Part shown: positions 6,827 through 14,452 of the stretch, piece by piece
How the letters are laid out: each line of letters begins with the position of its first letter
Position numbering within the stretch: the first letter of the stretch is position 1
From: CAZXWN01 sp964644695 [NCBI: uncultured bacterium]
Lineage (GTDB): Bacteria > UBP4 > UBA4092
Assembly (NCBI GenBank): GCA_964644695.1
Contig: CAZXWN010000018.1
Coordinates: 1 to 38,373 of the forward strand
Direction: 5' to 3'
Length of the DNA: 38,373 nucleotides
Notes under the pieces: generated by a model
Database searches by the model: none
What the model was told of the DNA's origin: nothing
Seen by the model: the letters and a program-made list of their open reading frames with translations, nothing else
Position numbers and translations under genes: made by a program

Positions 6827-8287
6827 CTAGAACCGGCCCTCGGTTAAATAGGTTTTTAACCGGCGTAAGGCTCGGGTGGGATGTTTCACAAACTTACCCG
6901 CCGTTTGCAGGAGTTCGACACCCTGAAAAGACCGGAGAAATCGTTGTCGGGCAAACCGTTTTTCTGCATCGCGCAGGATTTTCACGATATCCTCAGGACC
7001 TAATTCATCGGTACGGGTGACAGCATTATTGTACCCATCATATAAATCCCAGTCCTTCGTCAGCAGGTTACCAGACTTTTCTAACTCCTCAAATAGCCGG
7101 CTGCCTGGGTATGGGGTCGCAATCGAAAACTGAAGTGAATCGGGATTGAGTTCCAAGGCAAGCTTTGTGGTTTTCTCAGCGGAGGCCCAGGTTTCCCCAG
7201 GATGACCGTAAGTGAAGGTCAAGTGAACTTTCAAGCCCAGCTCTTTACTCCGTTTAACGGCTTTCCGTAAGGTGTCCAAATCCAGATTTTTCTTCATTTG
7301 GTCCACAATATCCTGGTCACCGGATTCCACACCGTATTTAATCGCGACCAGGCCCGCATCACGAAGTTTCTCCAGCGTATCAAAATCACAGGTGTCGGCA
7401 CGCGCCATCGCCGCCCAGGGCAAACATATCTCACGCTTTTTCAATTCTTCAGCAAACTTCAATAATCTCGGCTTGCCAATATTGAAAGTGTCGTCATCCA
7501 CATAAAAAGACTTGTATCCGTACTTCTCTTTACACCAGGCTATTTCATCAACGACGTCTTTAGGGTCCCGGACACGATAGGAATGGTCTCCATACATAAT
7601 CTGGGGCCAGGCACAGAAGTTACACTGGAAGGGGCACCCCCGGGATGAATGGATCTGTAAACTGGGTTCGGGTATTCCACCCGGGCAATCATGATATTTC
7701 ATCATCGGGAGCTGTTCACGGGAGGGCCAGGGCAACTGGTCTAAATCACTAATTAAAGGACGTTTCCCGGTATAAAAACCGGCGCCGTCCTTTCGGAAAT
7801 ACAGCCCCAGACAATCGCTTAAATCTTTTTTATCACTCAAACCACGAACCAAATCCCGAAGCGTGTACTCATACTCACCCTCAAGGACATAATCTACATA
7901 AGGCGTTTCTTCAAGGAATTTGGGGGAATACATGAAGACATTCAAACCACTGTAAGCAAGACGGGTCTCCGGTAATCGTTCCTTGATCTGTCTTCCCATC
8001 TGCTCATCAACTTTGCTGGAGCTGGTAGAAACTTCCAAGAGTACTAAATCCGGCTTGAATTCTACTACCCGGTCAAGGAATTGTTCCGGCGTTAGATCTT
8101 CGGCAATCCCATCCACCAGACAAACATCCTGTCCATCCTTCTCCAATACCGCCGCCGCATACGCCAGGAAAAATGGAAACGGCATATAGCCAGATTCATC
8201 ACGTTCGAAGTGCGGCCACCGTGACCCGGCTCGTACTCCATAAAAACCTTTTTTTCTCCAGGGAGAATTTCCTAAAAATATCTTCAT
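6827..8287 (-). CDS. B12-binding-domain radical SAM protein
   Basis: The 486-aa protein combines an N-terminal cobalamin-binding-like Rossmann domain (about residues 36-150: 'FFLAYAAAVLEKDGQDVCLVDGIAED', 'KPDLVLLEVST', 'YVLEGEYEYTLRDLV') with a radical SAM barrel. The barrel carries the 4Fe-4S cysteines Cys218, Cys222 and Cys225 in 'SSRGCPFQCNFCAWP', then 'YVDDDTFN' and 'YGVESGDQDIV'. The classic DxHxxG cobalamin histidine motif is not evident. Relatives methylate or rearrange unactivated carbons in lipids, cofactors and sugars. As first gene of an operon of glycosyltransferases it may modify a glycan or lipid carrier, but the substrate is unknown. Start ATG 8287 follows AAGGTG with good spacing. 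Confidence 0.85.
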   Translation of the reverse strand: MKIFLGNSPWRKKGFYGVRAGSRWPHFERDESGYMPFPFFLAYAAAVLEKDGQDVCLVDGIAEDLTPEQFLDRVVEFKPDLVLLEVSTSSSKVDEQMGRQIKERLPETRLAYSGLNVFMYSPKFLEETPYVDYVLEGEYEYTLRDLVRGLSDKKDLSDCLGLYFRKDGAGFYTGKRPLISDLDQLPWPSREQLPMMKYHDCPGGIPEPSLQIHSSRGCPFQCNFCAWPQIMYGDHSYRVRDPKDVVDEIAWCKEKYGYKSFYVDDDTFNIGKPRLLKFAEELKKREICLPWAAMARADTCDFDTLEKLRDAGLVAIKYGVESGDQDIVDQMKKNLDLDTLRKAVKRSKELGLKVHLTFTYGHPGETWASAEKTTKLALELNPDSLQFSIATPYPGSRLFEELEKSGNLLTKDWDLYDGYNNAVTRTDELGPEDIVKILRDAEKRFARQRFLRSFQGVELLQTAGKFVKHPTRALRRLKTYLTEGRF

Positions 8288-8400
8288 TATTCACCTTATA
8301 TGCTAGTTATACATAAATTTTATATCATTAATCATCAATTAAGGGATAAACTAAATATCAGAATGCCTTTTATCTGGTTTAACTCTGTTATCCATGCACA

Positions 8401-8429
8401 TTGGATTCTGACATAAAATTGTGTATAAT
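8401..8429 (+). promoter_or_regulatory. Probable sigma70-type promoter for rplJ-rplL
   Basis: TTGGAT at 8401-8406 and a perfect TATAAT at 8424-8429 are separated by 17 bases. Transcription from here would include the structured leader and terminator-like hairpin that precede rplJ. The -35 hexamer is a weak match. Confidence 0.5.
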
Positions 8430-8464
8430 TATTGTATTGTTCTTTAAAAATCAATCTCACATTG

Positions 8465-8634
8465 TCAAAGACCGCCGGTCCCTTTTATAAGGGTTAATTT
8501 TCCTGCAACGGAAAGCCTGCCAAGACGGATGAGTGGATTGGACAGGTTGTTGAACGGAAGAGTTTATCTCTTCAAGTCAACTGCCTGTCTAAACGAATCC
8601 CCATCGAAGGCACTGGTCTTCGATGGGGATTTTT
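8465..8634 (+). promoter_or_regulatory. Ribosomal protein L10 leader-type regulatory RNA with attenuator hairpin
   Basis: The 5' leader of rplJ has features of the autoregulatory L10 leader: a GGTTAATTTTCCTGC segment followed by GCCTGCCAAGACGG (the likely L10(L12)4-binding kink-turn region), then TTGGACAGGTTGTTGAAC and its partial complement GTCAACTGCCTGTC. It ends in a strong 14-bp stem, AATCCCCATCGAAG (8596-8609) and CTTCGATGGGGATT (8618-8631), followed by a short T-run. In known cases excess L10/L7-L12 complex binds the leader and lowers expression. The identification rests on position, motif and layout, not on a covariance-model score. Confidence 0.7.
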
Positions 8635-8660
8635 GTTTATGACAGATTGGAGGTGAATGA

Positions 8661-9188
8661 ATGCCTAAGCAATTTAAGATTGATGAAGTACAGTTTCTGA
8701 CCTCGAGATTTCAGGAAGCAAAGACATTCTTTGTAACTGAATACCGTGGTCTGACTGTTAAGGAAGACTGGGAATTGCGCGCTGCTTTACGGGGTGCCAA
8801 TGCTCAGATGAAAATCGTCCGTAACCGCTTGACCAAGATTGCCTTGGAAAATGTCGGGTTGGGTGATTTTAAAGAACACTTTGTGGGTCCAGTGGCCGTG
8901 GTTTGGGCCTATGGTGATGCTGCACAAGCTGCCAAAGCACTGGTTGATTTCCAGAAAGCACATGAAAAACTGGTTATCAAGTACGGTGTTATGGACGGTG
9001 TTGGATTAGACAAGGCCAATGTTATGGCTCTTGCCAGTCTACCTTCCCGCGAAGTTCTACTTGGAAAACTGGTATCTTCCCTGTCCTCGCCGCTCTACGG
9101 CCTGGTCCGCGTCCTGCAGGGTCCAATCTCCGGTTTGGCCAATTGTCTCGACCAAATCAAAAAGCAAAAAGAAGGGACGGCTGCCTAA
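8661..9188 (+). CDS. rplJ: 50S ribosomal protein L10
   Basis: This 175-aa protein forms the base of the ribosomal stalk, binding 23S rRNA through its N-terminal domain and L7/L12 dimers through its C-terminal helix. Characteristic stretches are 'AKTFFVTEYRGLTVKEDWELRAALR', 'MKIVRNRLTKIALE', 'FVGPVAVVWAYGDAAQAAK' and 'LASLPSREVLLGKL'. A clear GGAGGTG lies six bases upstream. It is preceded by an L10-type leader and followed 61 bases later by rplL. The usual upstream rplK-rplA genes are absent: the upstream gene is a divergent radical SAM protein. Confidence 0.97.
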   Translation: MPKQFKIDEVQFLTSRFQEAKTFFVTEYRGLTVKEDWELRAALRGANAQMKIVRNRLTKIALENVGLGDFKEHFVGPVAVVWAYGDAAQAAKALVDFQKAHEKLVIKYGVMDGVGLDKANVMALASLPSREVLLGKLVSSLSSPLYGLVRVLQGPISGLANCLDQIKKQKEGTAA

Positions 9189-9249
9189 AACGGCAAGCTG
9201 CCTGATATAAACCAAAACAGATATTCAATTTTTCAAGGAGAAAAATAAA

Positions 9250-9618
<369 letters not shown>

Positions 9619-9638
9619 TTACCTTTTTTCGATATCGA

Positions 9639-9672
9639 AAGCCCTTTCATCTCCGGATGAAAGGGCTTTTTT
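9639..9672 (+). terminator. Rho-independent terminator after rplL
   Basis: A perfect 12-bp stem, AAGCCCTTTCAT (9639-9650) and ATGAAAGGGCTT (9657-9668), with loop CTCCGG, runs into a T-run. It closes the rplJ-rplL transcript before the DUF3298 gene. Confidence 0.92.
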
Positions 9673-9777
9673 GTGTCTGAAACTCAGTTTTGTACTATAC
9701 TTTGTCCACTGGGAATTATTTTCCAGAGTAACTGTTATTATGTAGGTTAAGTAGTTTATTTATGAGTGGAGGTCCGT

Positions 9778-10518
9778 ATGTCTTACCGAGTATCAATAAT
9801 GCTTTGTGCTGCAATCTGGTTAGGTTTACAAATCCCTGCGATATCAAAGGATATCCAGCCTTCTCAAAACATCAATTCCGTCAAAGGGGTTACTGTTTCG
9901 GCCCAGACAACTAAAGGGGACAAATCTGCTTTAGATTACCAATTAATATATCCGGTCATCAAAGGAGCTCCAAACCGTTCCGTTCAAAAGAAACTAAATA
10001 GCCTTTTCAAAAACGAAGCGCTTCGCTTCAACAAGAAAATGATAAAAACAGCAAAAGAAGACCAGGAATCCGCCAAAAAGGATAACTACCCCTTCCGAAA
10101 ATATCAGGCATTTACTGCGCCAGACCTGAAATACAACGATGGCAGAATCCTCAGCCTGACTCGGGATTTCTACGAATATACCGGGGGTGCGCATGGAAAC
10201 ACTCTGAGAACACCCACTAATATCGACCTGAAGACCGGTAAAACAATCAAATTAAAAAATCTGTTCAAAGCCGATACTGATTACCGAGATTTGTTATTAA
10301 AAGAAATGAAACATCAGATAAAAGGACATGAACAGGAATATTTTGCTGAGGAGATCAAACCCTTCGAGAAAGACCCCTTATTCTTTCTGGAAAAAGGTAA
10401 TATTGTGATTTATTTCAGCCAGTACGAGATTGCACCCTATGCGTCCGGGATGCCGGAATTCAGAATATCTGTTGAGAAATATAAAGAACATCTGACACCC
10501 ACCGCTCAAAAACTATAG
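9778..10518 (+). CDS. Secreted or membrane-anchored DUF3298 (RsiV-like) domain protein
   Basis: The 246-aa product starts at ATG 9778, five bases after a perfect GGAGGT; the GTG at 9766 in the same frame overlaps that site and is rejected. It begins with a likely signal peptide (MSYRVSIMLCAAIWLGLQIPAISK). It then shows the two-part fold of DUF4163/DUF3298 proteins: 'LDYQLIYPVIKGAPNRSVQKKLNSLF', 'LSLTRDFYEYTGGAHGNT', 'NIDLKTGKTIKLKNLFK' and 'IVIYFSQYEIAPYASGMPEFRIS'. The same fold occurs in the lysozyme-sensing anti-sigma factor RsiV and in standalone secreted proteins. No sigma factor or cytoplasmic anti-sigma segment is adjacent, so a periplasmic or surface role of unknown nature is more likely. 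Confidence 0.8.
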   Translation: MSYRVSIMLCAAIWLGLQIPAISKDIQPSQNINSVKGVTVSAQTTKGDKSALDYQLIYPVIKGAPNRSVQKKLNSLFKNEALRFNKKMIKTAKEDQESAKKDNYPFRKYQAFTAPDLKYNDGRILSLTRDFYEYTGGAHGNTLRTPTNIDLKTGKTIKLKNLFKADTDYRDLLLKEMKHQIKGHEQEYFAEEIKPFEKDPLFFLEKGNIVIYFSQYEIAPYASGMPEFRISVEKYKEHLTPTAQKL

Positions 10519-10540
10519 TATAACCTGCCCTCTAAAATAA

Positions 10541-10580
10541 AAACCCCGAATCACACTCATCGGATTCGGGGTTTATTTTT
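10541..10580. terminator. Bidirectional Rho-independent terminator
   Basis: AAACCCCGAATC (10541-10552) and GATTCGGGGTTT (10563-10574) form a perfect 12-bp stem with a 10-base loop. ATTTTTT follows on the plus strand, and on the minus strand the complement of AAAATAAA supplies a T-rich tail. It sits between the convergent DUF3298 and DUF2007-like genes. Confidence 0.9.
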
Positions 10581-10587
10581 TATAAAA

Positions 10588-10968
10588 CTACTTCCGTATT
10601 ATATATTTATAAAGACTAACCAATATATAACCTACGACAGGGATTATCATTGCCAAAAGAGTATAGTAGATAAAACCCATAATAATTTTCCTAGACAGAT
10701 TACTTTGGGGCTGGAGATTTAATGGAGTCGTTACTTCTTCCTTATCAAACGGAAGCGACTCCAGCACCTCATTCGCCTTATCATATAAATTCTCTGGAAC
10801 AAAGACCAGGTGCTCCATCAGATGAGCTTGAGTACCGGGGCTAAAAGTAATACCGGACACATTCCCCTCCTGTAAATAGAAAGGAATCCCCGCCTCTCTG
10901 AGAGCATCCTGTAACATTGACGATTTCCAAAGCATGTCACTCCGAAACAGTAATTTGTGGTCATTCAT
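10588..10968 (-). CDS. DUF2007-like small membrane protein
   Basis: A 126-aa protein. The N-terminal 75 residues have the DUF2007 pattern ('LLFRSDMLWKSSMLQDALREAGIPFYLQEGN', a short glycine-containing link, then 'LVFVPENLYDKANEVLESLP'), a ferredoxin-like fold annotated as a putative signal-transducing or PII-like domain. A C-terminal hydrophobic segment (about 98-120, 'IMGFIYYTLLAMIIPVVGYILVSLY') would anchor it, with the basic KYIIRK end in the cytoplasm. GGGGAA lies eight bases upstream. It follows a paralogue of the same architecture, with a 15-base gap. Function unknown. Confidence 0.7.
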   Translation of the reverse strand: MNDHKLLFRSDMLWKSSMLQDALREAGIPFYLQEGNVSGITFSPGTQAHLMEHLVFVPENLYDKANEVLESLPFDKEEVTTPLNLQPQSNLSRKIIMGFIYYTLLAMIIPVVGYILVSLYKYIIRK

Positions 10969-10983
10969 GTGAATCGTTCCCCT

Positions 10984-11322
10984 TTATATTATGTTTTGGA
11001 TCGTTTTCATATAATGACTAAAAAGTAATAAACCCACCAACAGTAGAATCATGCAAATTATCAGATAAATCAAATAAAACCATTTCATGTAGGAACGCTG
11101 CCGTTTGGGTTTTGGTTCAATCGGCATCGGAGGAATAAATTCCACAGGTGTGGATTTGACCGGTAAAGACAATAAGATAGTAACGGCCCTGGACACATCC
11201 TCTTTTGCAACATAGACATGTCCGGGTTCATAACGACAGGGAATACCCGCGATCCCTAATGTATCGCGAAACAAAAGGGCTTTATCCCCATCGCCTTGAA
11301 ATACTTCCACATTACAATCCAT
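10984..11322 (-). CDS. DUF2007-like small membrane protein, paralogue of the next gene
   Basis: With the start at ATG 11322 (GGAGG seven bases upstream) the product has 112 residues; the frame continues upstream to 11376 but that part contains the ribosome binding site. The layout repeats that of its neighbour: an N-terminal DUF2007-like half ('VEVFQGDGDKALLFRDTLGIAGIPCRYEPGHVYVAKEDVSRAVTILLSLP'), a proline-rich basic linker (PPMPIEPKPKRQRS) and a hydrophobic segment ('WFYLIYLIICMILLLVGLLLF'). The two genes are adjacent and co-directional, and probably arose by tandem duplication followed by strong divergence. Role unknown. Confidence 0.65.
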   Translation of the reverse strand: MDCNVEVFQGDGDKALLFRDTLGIAGIPCRYEPGHVYVAKEDVSRAVTILLSLPVKSTPVEFIPPMPIEPKPKRQRSYMKWFYLIYLIICMILLLVGLLLFSHYMKTIQNII

Positions 11323-11410
11323 ACCCTGTCCTCCACCATAATTGTATTCAAATTTCATCCAAACTACAAATGACACAACAGATTCCGTTCAGCCCCCATG
11401 TCAATTGCCT

Positions 11411-11416
11411 TATAAT
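11411..11416 (+). promoter_or_regulatory. Likely -10 element of the GH4 gene
   Basis: A perfect TATAAT lies 47 bases upstream of the GH4 start in the divergent gap with the DUF2007-like genes. The matching -35 position (TTCAGC, 17 bases upstream) is poor, so an activator may be needed. AAGGAG precedes the ATG with good spacing. Confidence 0.4.
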
Positions 11417-11463
11417 AAAAGTTCCAAGTTTTAATTATTTCCACTATTTTAAGGAGTCCATCC

Positions 11464-12894
11464 ATGGCAACAAAGAAAGCGGACAAACAGGGTCATGCCG
11501 CTCACATGAAAAAGGCGGACAGCCAACTTGGTTTGCCCGGTAAATTCCAGAGATCCATCAAAGTAACCATGATGGGAGCGGGCAGCGCCTTTACCCCTCC
11601 TCTTATGAGTGATATTCTCCAGATACCCAACAGTGGTCCTATTACGATTGCATTGGTGGATATTGATGACCGCCGATTAAAAATCAACCTGGGACTAATC
11701 AAAACCCTTGCAAAGAATCTCGGTCGTGACGATGTGACCGTTCTGGCCTCTACGGACCGGAAAAAGGTTCTCCCCGGAACAGATTACATTATCAACTGTA
11801 TTGAAGTGTCCGGTGTGGACTGTGTCCGCTTCGATAATGATATTCCCCTCAAATATGGGATTGACCAGTGCATCGGCGACACCATTGGGCCCGGCGGCTT
11901 ATTCAAAGGGCTCAGAACTATCCCGGTTTTCCTGGAAATCCTGAAGGATGCGGAACGCCTGTGTCCCAATGCGATTGTCCTGAATTACACCAACCCCATG
12001 AATATGCTCTGTCTGGCAGCCGGAATTTCCAGTTCCATGCAGGTGGTCGGTCTTTGCCACAGTGTTCAGGGTACCAGCCATATACTCGCCCGTCGTGCCG
12101 GTGTTACTTATGAAGAAATGGATTGGGAATGTGGTGGTATCAACCACCTGGCCTGGTTCACCAAACTGGCGCATAACGGAAAAGATTTATACCCGATTCT
12201 TAAGAAGAAAGCCCAACAGGACTTGGCTGGAAAACCCTCTGACCCGAACGACACCGCAGATTTGGTTCGAAAAGATATTATGCTCCACTTCGGCTATTTT
12301 GTGACAGAGTCCTCCGGTCATTTCTCCGAATATGTCCCCTACTACCGGAAACGGAAAGACTTGATTGAAAAATACTGCCGTCCCGGATACGATGGCGGTT
12401 CCAGTTTCTACGCAGATGGTTGGCCCCAGTGGCGAAAAGCTGCCGATGAGAAACGGATGCAGATGGTCAAGGGTGAATTACCTGTTGGCTGGCCGCGGAC
12501 TTGGGAATATGCCTCATGGATTATTGAAGCCCGGGAAAAGAACTCCCCCTTCCGAATCCACGGCAATGTTATGAACCGTGTAAATGGAGCAGGTCCTTTG
12601 ATTTCTAACTTGCCGGTGGATGGATGTGTCGAAGTCCCCTGTATGATTGACCGGAACGGAATCAATCCCTGTGTGTTCGGGAAACTCCCCCCACAGGTAG
12701 CCGCTTTGTGTGATGCCAATATGCGGTTCTTTGAACTGGCTTCTCAGGCTGCCGTTGAACGCAGTAAAGAATTGGCCATCCTCGCCCTCATGCTGGACCC
12801 ATTGACCTCCGCGGTTTGTGCCCCGGCTGAAATTAAGAAGATGACCTTGGAACTCTTCAAAGCTGAAACTCCGTTCCTAAAAGGGTTCAAATAA
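11464..12894 (+). CDS. Glycoside hydrolase family 4 (alpha-galactosidase/alpha-glucosidase type)
   Basis: GH4 enzymes hydrolyse glycosides by an NAD+- and divalent-metal-dependent redox-elimination mechanism. The 476-aa protein shows the dinucleotide-binding 'VTMMGAGSAFTPPLMSDIL' (GAGS at 38-41), 'VLNYTNPMNMLC' (about 172-183), the metal-binding Cys198 in 'GLCHSVQGTS', and His228 in 'GGINHLAWF'. The CHSVQ form is typical of the branch acting on non-phosphorylated alpha-galactosides or alpha-glucosides (MelA-like), rather than of 6-phospho-glycosidases. A lysine-rich extension of about 28 residues precedes the Rossmann fold; ATG 11506 is a possible later start, but the ribosome binding site supports 11464. 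No signal peptide, so it is cytoplasmic. No transporter is adjacent. Confidence 0.88.
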   Translation: MATKKADKQGHAAHMKKADSQLGLPGKFQRSIKVTMMGAGSAFTPPLMSDILQIPNSGPITIALVDIDDRRLKINLGLIKTLAKNLGRDDVTVLASTDRKKVLPGTDYIINCIEVSGVDCVRFDNDIPLKYGIDQCIGDTIGPGGLFKGLRTIPVFLEILKDAERLCPNAIVLNYTNPMNMLCLAAGISSSMQVVGLCHSVQGTSHILARRAGVTYEEMDWECGGINHLAWFTKLAHNGKDLYPILKKKAQQDLAGKPSDPNDTADLVRKDIMLHFGYFVTESSGHFSEYVPYYRKRKDLIEKYCRPGYDGGSSFYADGWPQWRKAADEKRMQMVKGELPVGWPRTWEYASWIIEAREKNSPFRIHGNVMNRVNGAGPLISNLPVDGCVEVPCMIDRNGINPCVFGKLPPQVAALCDANMRFFELASQAAVERSKELAILALMLDPLTSAVCAPAEIKKMTLELFKAETPFLKGFK

Positions 12895-12922
12895 GAACAA
12901 TCATTATTGAGTCATTAAAAGA

Positions 12923-12956
12923 CCCCCTTTGGACTTCGGACCGAAGGGGGTTTTTA
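12923..12956 (+). terminator. Rho-independent terminator after the GH4 gene
   Basis: CCCCCTTTGG (12923-12932) pairs with CCGAAGGGGG (12941-12950) with one wobble pair, followed by TTTTTATTTA. It lies 28 bases after the GH4 stop. Confidence 0.9.
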
Positions 12957-12981
12957 TTTATATAAATACAGAAGAGGCTTT

Positions 12982-13026
12982 CGAATCATCCACGGACTTG
13001 CTCGGAGCAGCTCCGTGGATAACTCG
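12982..13026 (-). repeat. Dispersed palindromic repeat, copy 2 (intact hairpin)
   Basis: On the minus strand this reads as the same 35-base element found at 990-1024 (32 of 35 matches within 12982-13016). ATCCACGGA (12988-12996) and TCCGTGGAT (13012-13020) make a perfect 9-bp stem, and the loop contains a second small palindrome (TGCTC-G-GAGCA). This nested-palindrome form resembles REP elements. It lies between the GH4 terminator and the end of the convergent GT4 gene. Confidence 0.65.
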
Positions 13027-13038
13027 TCTCATTTAGAC

Positions 13039-14106
13039 TTACAACAGGGATTTATAGAGGGTTTCCATCCGGTCCATCTGAGAAGAAAAACAAGCCTTCT
13101 CCGTAATGACTTTTCGGGAAGATTCTCCCCCCATCTCTTGTGAATCCATGGCAGTTAACAACATATTGGATAAAGCATCCACTGAATCCCCGGGATAAAT
13201 CCAACCCTGCTGCGGTTCAGTAACCCATTCCCGGTTGGAAGGGAGGTCACTGACCAGAACCGGCAATCCACAGGACATGGCCTCCAACAAGGATACGGAA
13301 GTCGCATCACTGGAGGGAATACTGACAAAGAGGTCAGATGCCTGAAGGTATTCAGGCAAATCCGAATATTTCACTTCACCGACGAATTGGACTCTATCCG
13401 ATAGATTCAACTCCATGACTCGTCTTTCTAATTGAGGCAGTTGACTTCCAGTATGGAGAATCACCAGGAGTGCATCTATTCTATTCATCCTGGCAAAGGC
13501 TTCCAAAATCAAATTCACTCGGTAGAGAGATTCTAATCGGCGGTTGGAGAGTATTACATACTTATCTTTCCATCCGAATTGTTCTTTCAGAAACTCTTTA
13601 TTGATTTTGGGTGTAAATAAATCCGTATCCACACCAAAGAATATTAATTCAGGAGATTTCACAGCAGGTTGGAGGGTTTGAATCGCTTTATTCATGTCCC
13701 GACTGTCTCCCGTCACCAAATCTGCATGACTCAATGCTCGCCGAATCAACTGACGAGACAGAACACTCTCCTCCGGCACTTTATATATATCAGACCCCCA
13801 GGCCGTCAGTACCAGAGGATGAAATCCAGACAAATCCGCCCAATATCCGTAACCACTGATAAAGTGGGCATGAAGAATATCGGGTTTCCATCGGATAATC
13901 TCTTTTTTGATGAGAGTAACACATCGAAGGTAATGCCAGAGTTTATTTCGGTCAGGTGACCCCATATTGATCGGGTCCACACCTCGGTAGGGTGTGTCAG
14001 AAGGATAATCTGTCATTAACCGACATTCATGACCCCGACGGGAAAACTCCTCAACCCATCGTCGTGTGTGAATACTTCGGGCATCTCCAATAAATAAAAT
14101 CCGCAT
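13039..14106 (-). CDS. Glycosyltransferase family 4
   Basis: A stand-alone 355-aa GT-B glycosyltransferase. The N-terminal domain begins 'RILFIGDARSIHTRRWVEEFSRRGHECRLMTDYP' and includes 'ILHAHFISGYGYWADLSGFHPLVLTAWGSDIYK', with the HAHF and TAWGSD patterns common in this family. The donor domain has 'NRRLESLYRVNLILEAFARM', 'QFVGEVKYSDLPEYLQASDLFVSIPSSDATSVSLLEAMSCGLPVLVSD' and the Glu of 'LLEAMSCG'. It acts on a nucleotide sugar, with unknown acceptor. It is not in an operon: the neighbours are convergent (GH4) and divergent (beta-helix protein). No Shine-Dalgarno stands out. Confidence 0.87.
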   Translation of the reverse strand: MRILFIGDARSIHTRRWVEEFSRRGHECRLMTDYPSDTPYRGVDPINMGSPDRNKLWHYLRCVTLIKKEIIRWKPDILHAHFISGYGYWADLSGFHPLVLTAWGSDIYKVPEESVLSRQLIRRALSHADLVTGDSRDMNKAIQTLQPAVKSPELIFFGVDTDLFTPKINKEFLKEQFGWKDKYVILSNRRLESLYRVNLILEAFARMNRIDALLVILHTGSQLPQLERRVMELNLSDRVQFVGEVKYSDLPEYLQASDLFVSIPSSDATSVSLLEAMSCGLPVLVSDLPSNREWVTEPQQGWIYPGDSVDALSNMLLTAMDSQEMGGESSRKVITEKACFSSQMDRMETLYKSLL

Positions 14107-14451
14107 ATCTCTAACACTATACTCATTCAGGCCGGAGATTACAATCCCGAAGGATTCTTTTTAATCAATCCGCATCCTCATGTTCTTATGAATTGATTCC
14201 GAACCACTTAAAGGGAGAATACCACCTCTCAGGGGATAACAACCTTCTCTGATAAATACTATTTCTACACATTAAATATATATTTACCATATATTTCGTA
14301 TTATTATTATATATAATACCCTTGACTACCCTATTTAATCTGACATATACTTCATTTTTAAACATACATTTACCATTAATAGTATATTTATTAGGTTTTA
14401 ATGAGAGCCTTGTCTCTCATATTTTAATTAAAAGGAGTAGGGAAAACCCCT
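14107..14451. other. Divergent intergenic region with promoter and structured leader
   Basis: 345 very AT-rich bases separate the GT4 gene from the beta-helix gene. Besides the promoter at 14322-14351 and the leader structures listed separately, I see only T/A-rich runs around 14265-14320 that could act as an UP element. There is no open reading frame of note. Confidence 0.6.
14322..14351 (+). promoter_or_regulatory. Promoter of the secreted beta-helix gene
   Basis: TTGACT at 14322-14327 and TATACT at 14346-14351 are separated by 18 bases, a good sigma70-type match. A very AT-rich stretch immediately upstream could boost it. The predicted leader is about 90 bases. Confidence 0.6.
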
Positions 14452-14452
14452 A
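14401..14452 (+). promoter_or_regulatory. Structured 5' leader and unusual ribosome binding site of the beta-helix gene
   Basis: Three elements are stacked. ATGAGAG (14401-14407) and CTCTCAT (14414-14420) form a 7-bp hairpin; TTTTAATTAAAA (14422-14433) is a perfect 12-base palindrome running into the Shine-Dalgarno AAAGGAG (14431-14437); TAGGG (14438-14442) pairs with CCCTA (14448-14452). The last hairpin includes the A of the start codon and spans the unusually long 14-base gap between Shine-Dalgarno and ATG, so folding would bring them close. Confidence 0.5.
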
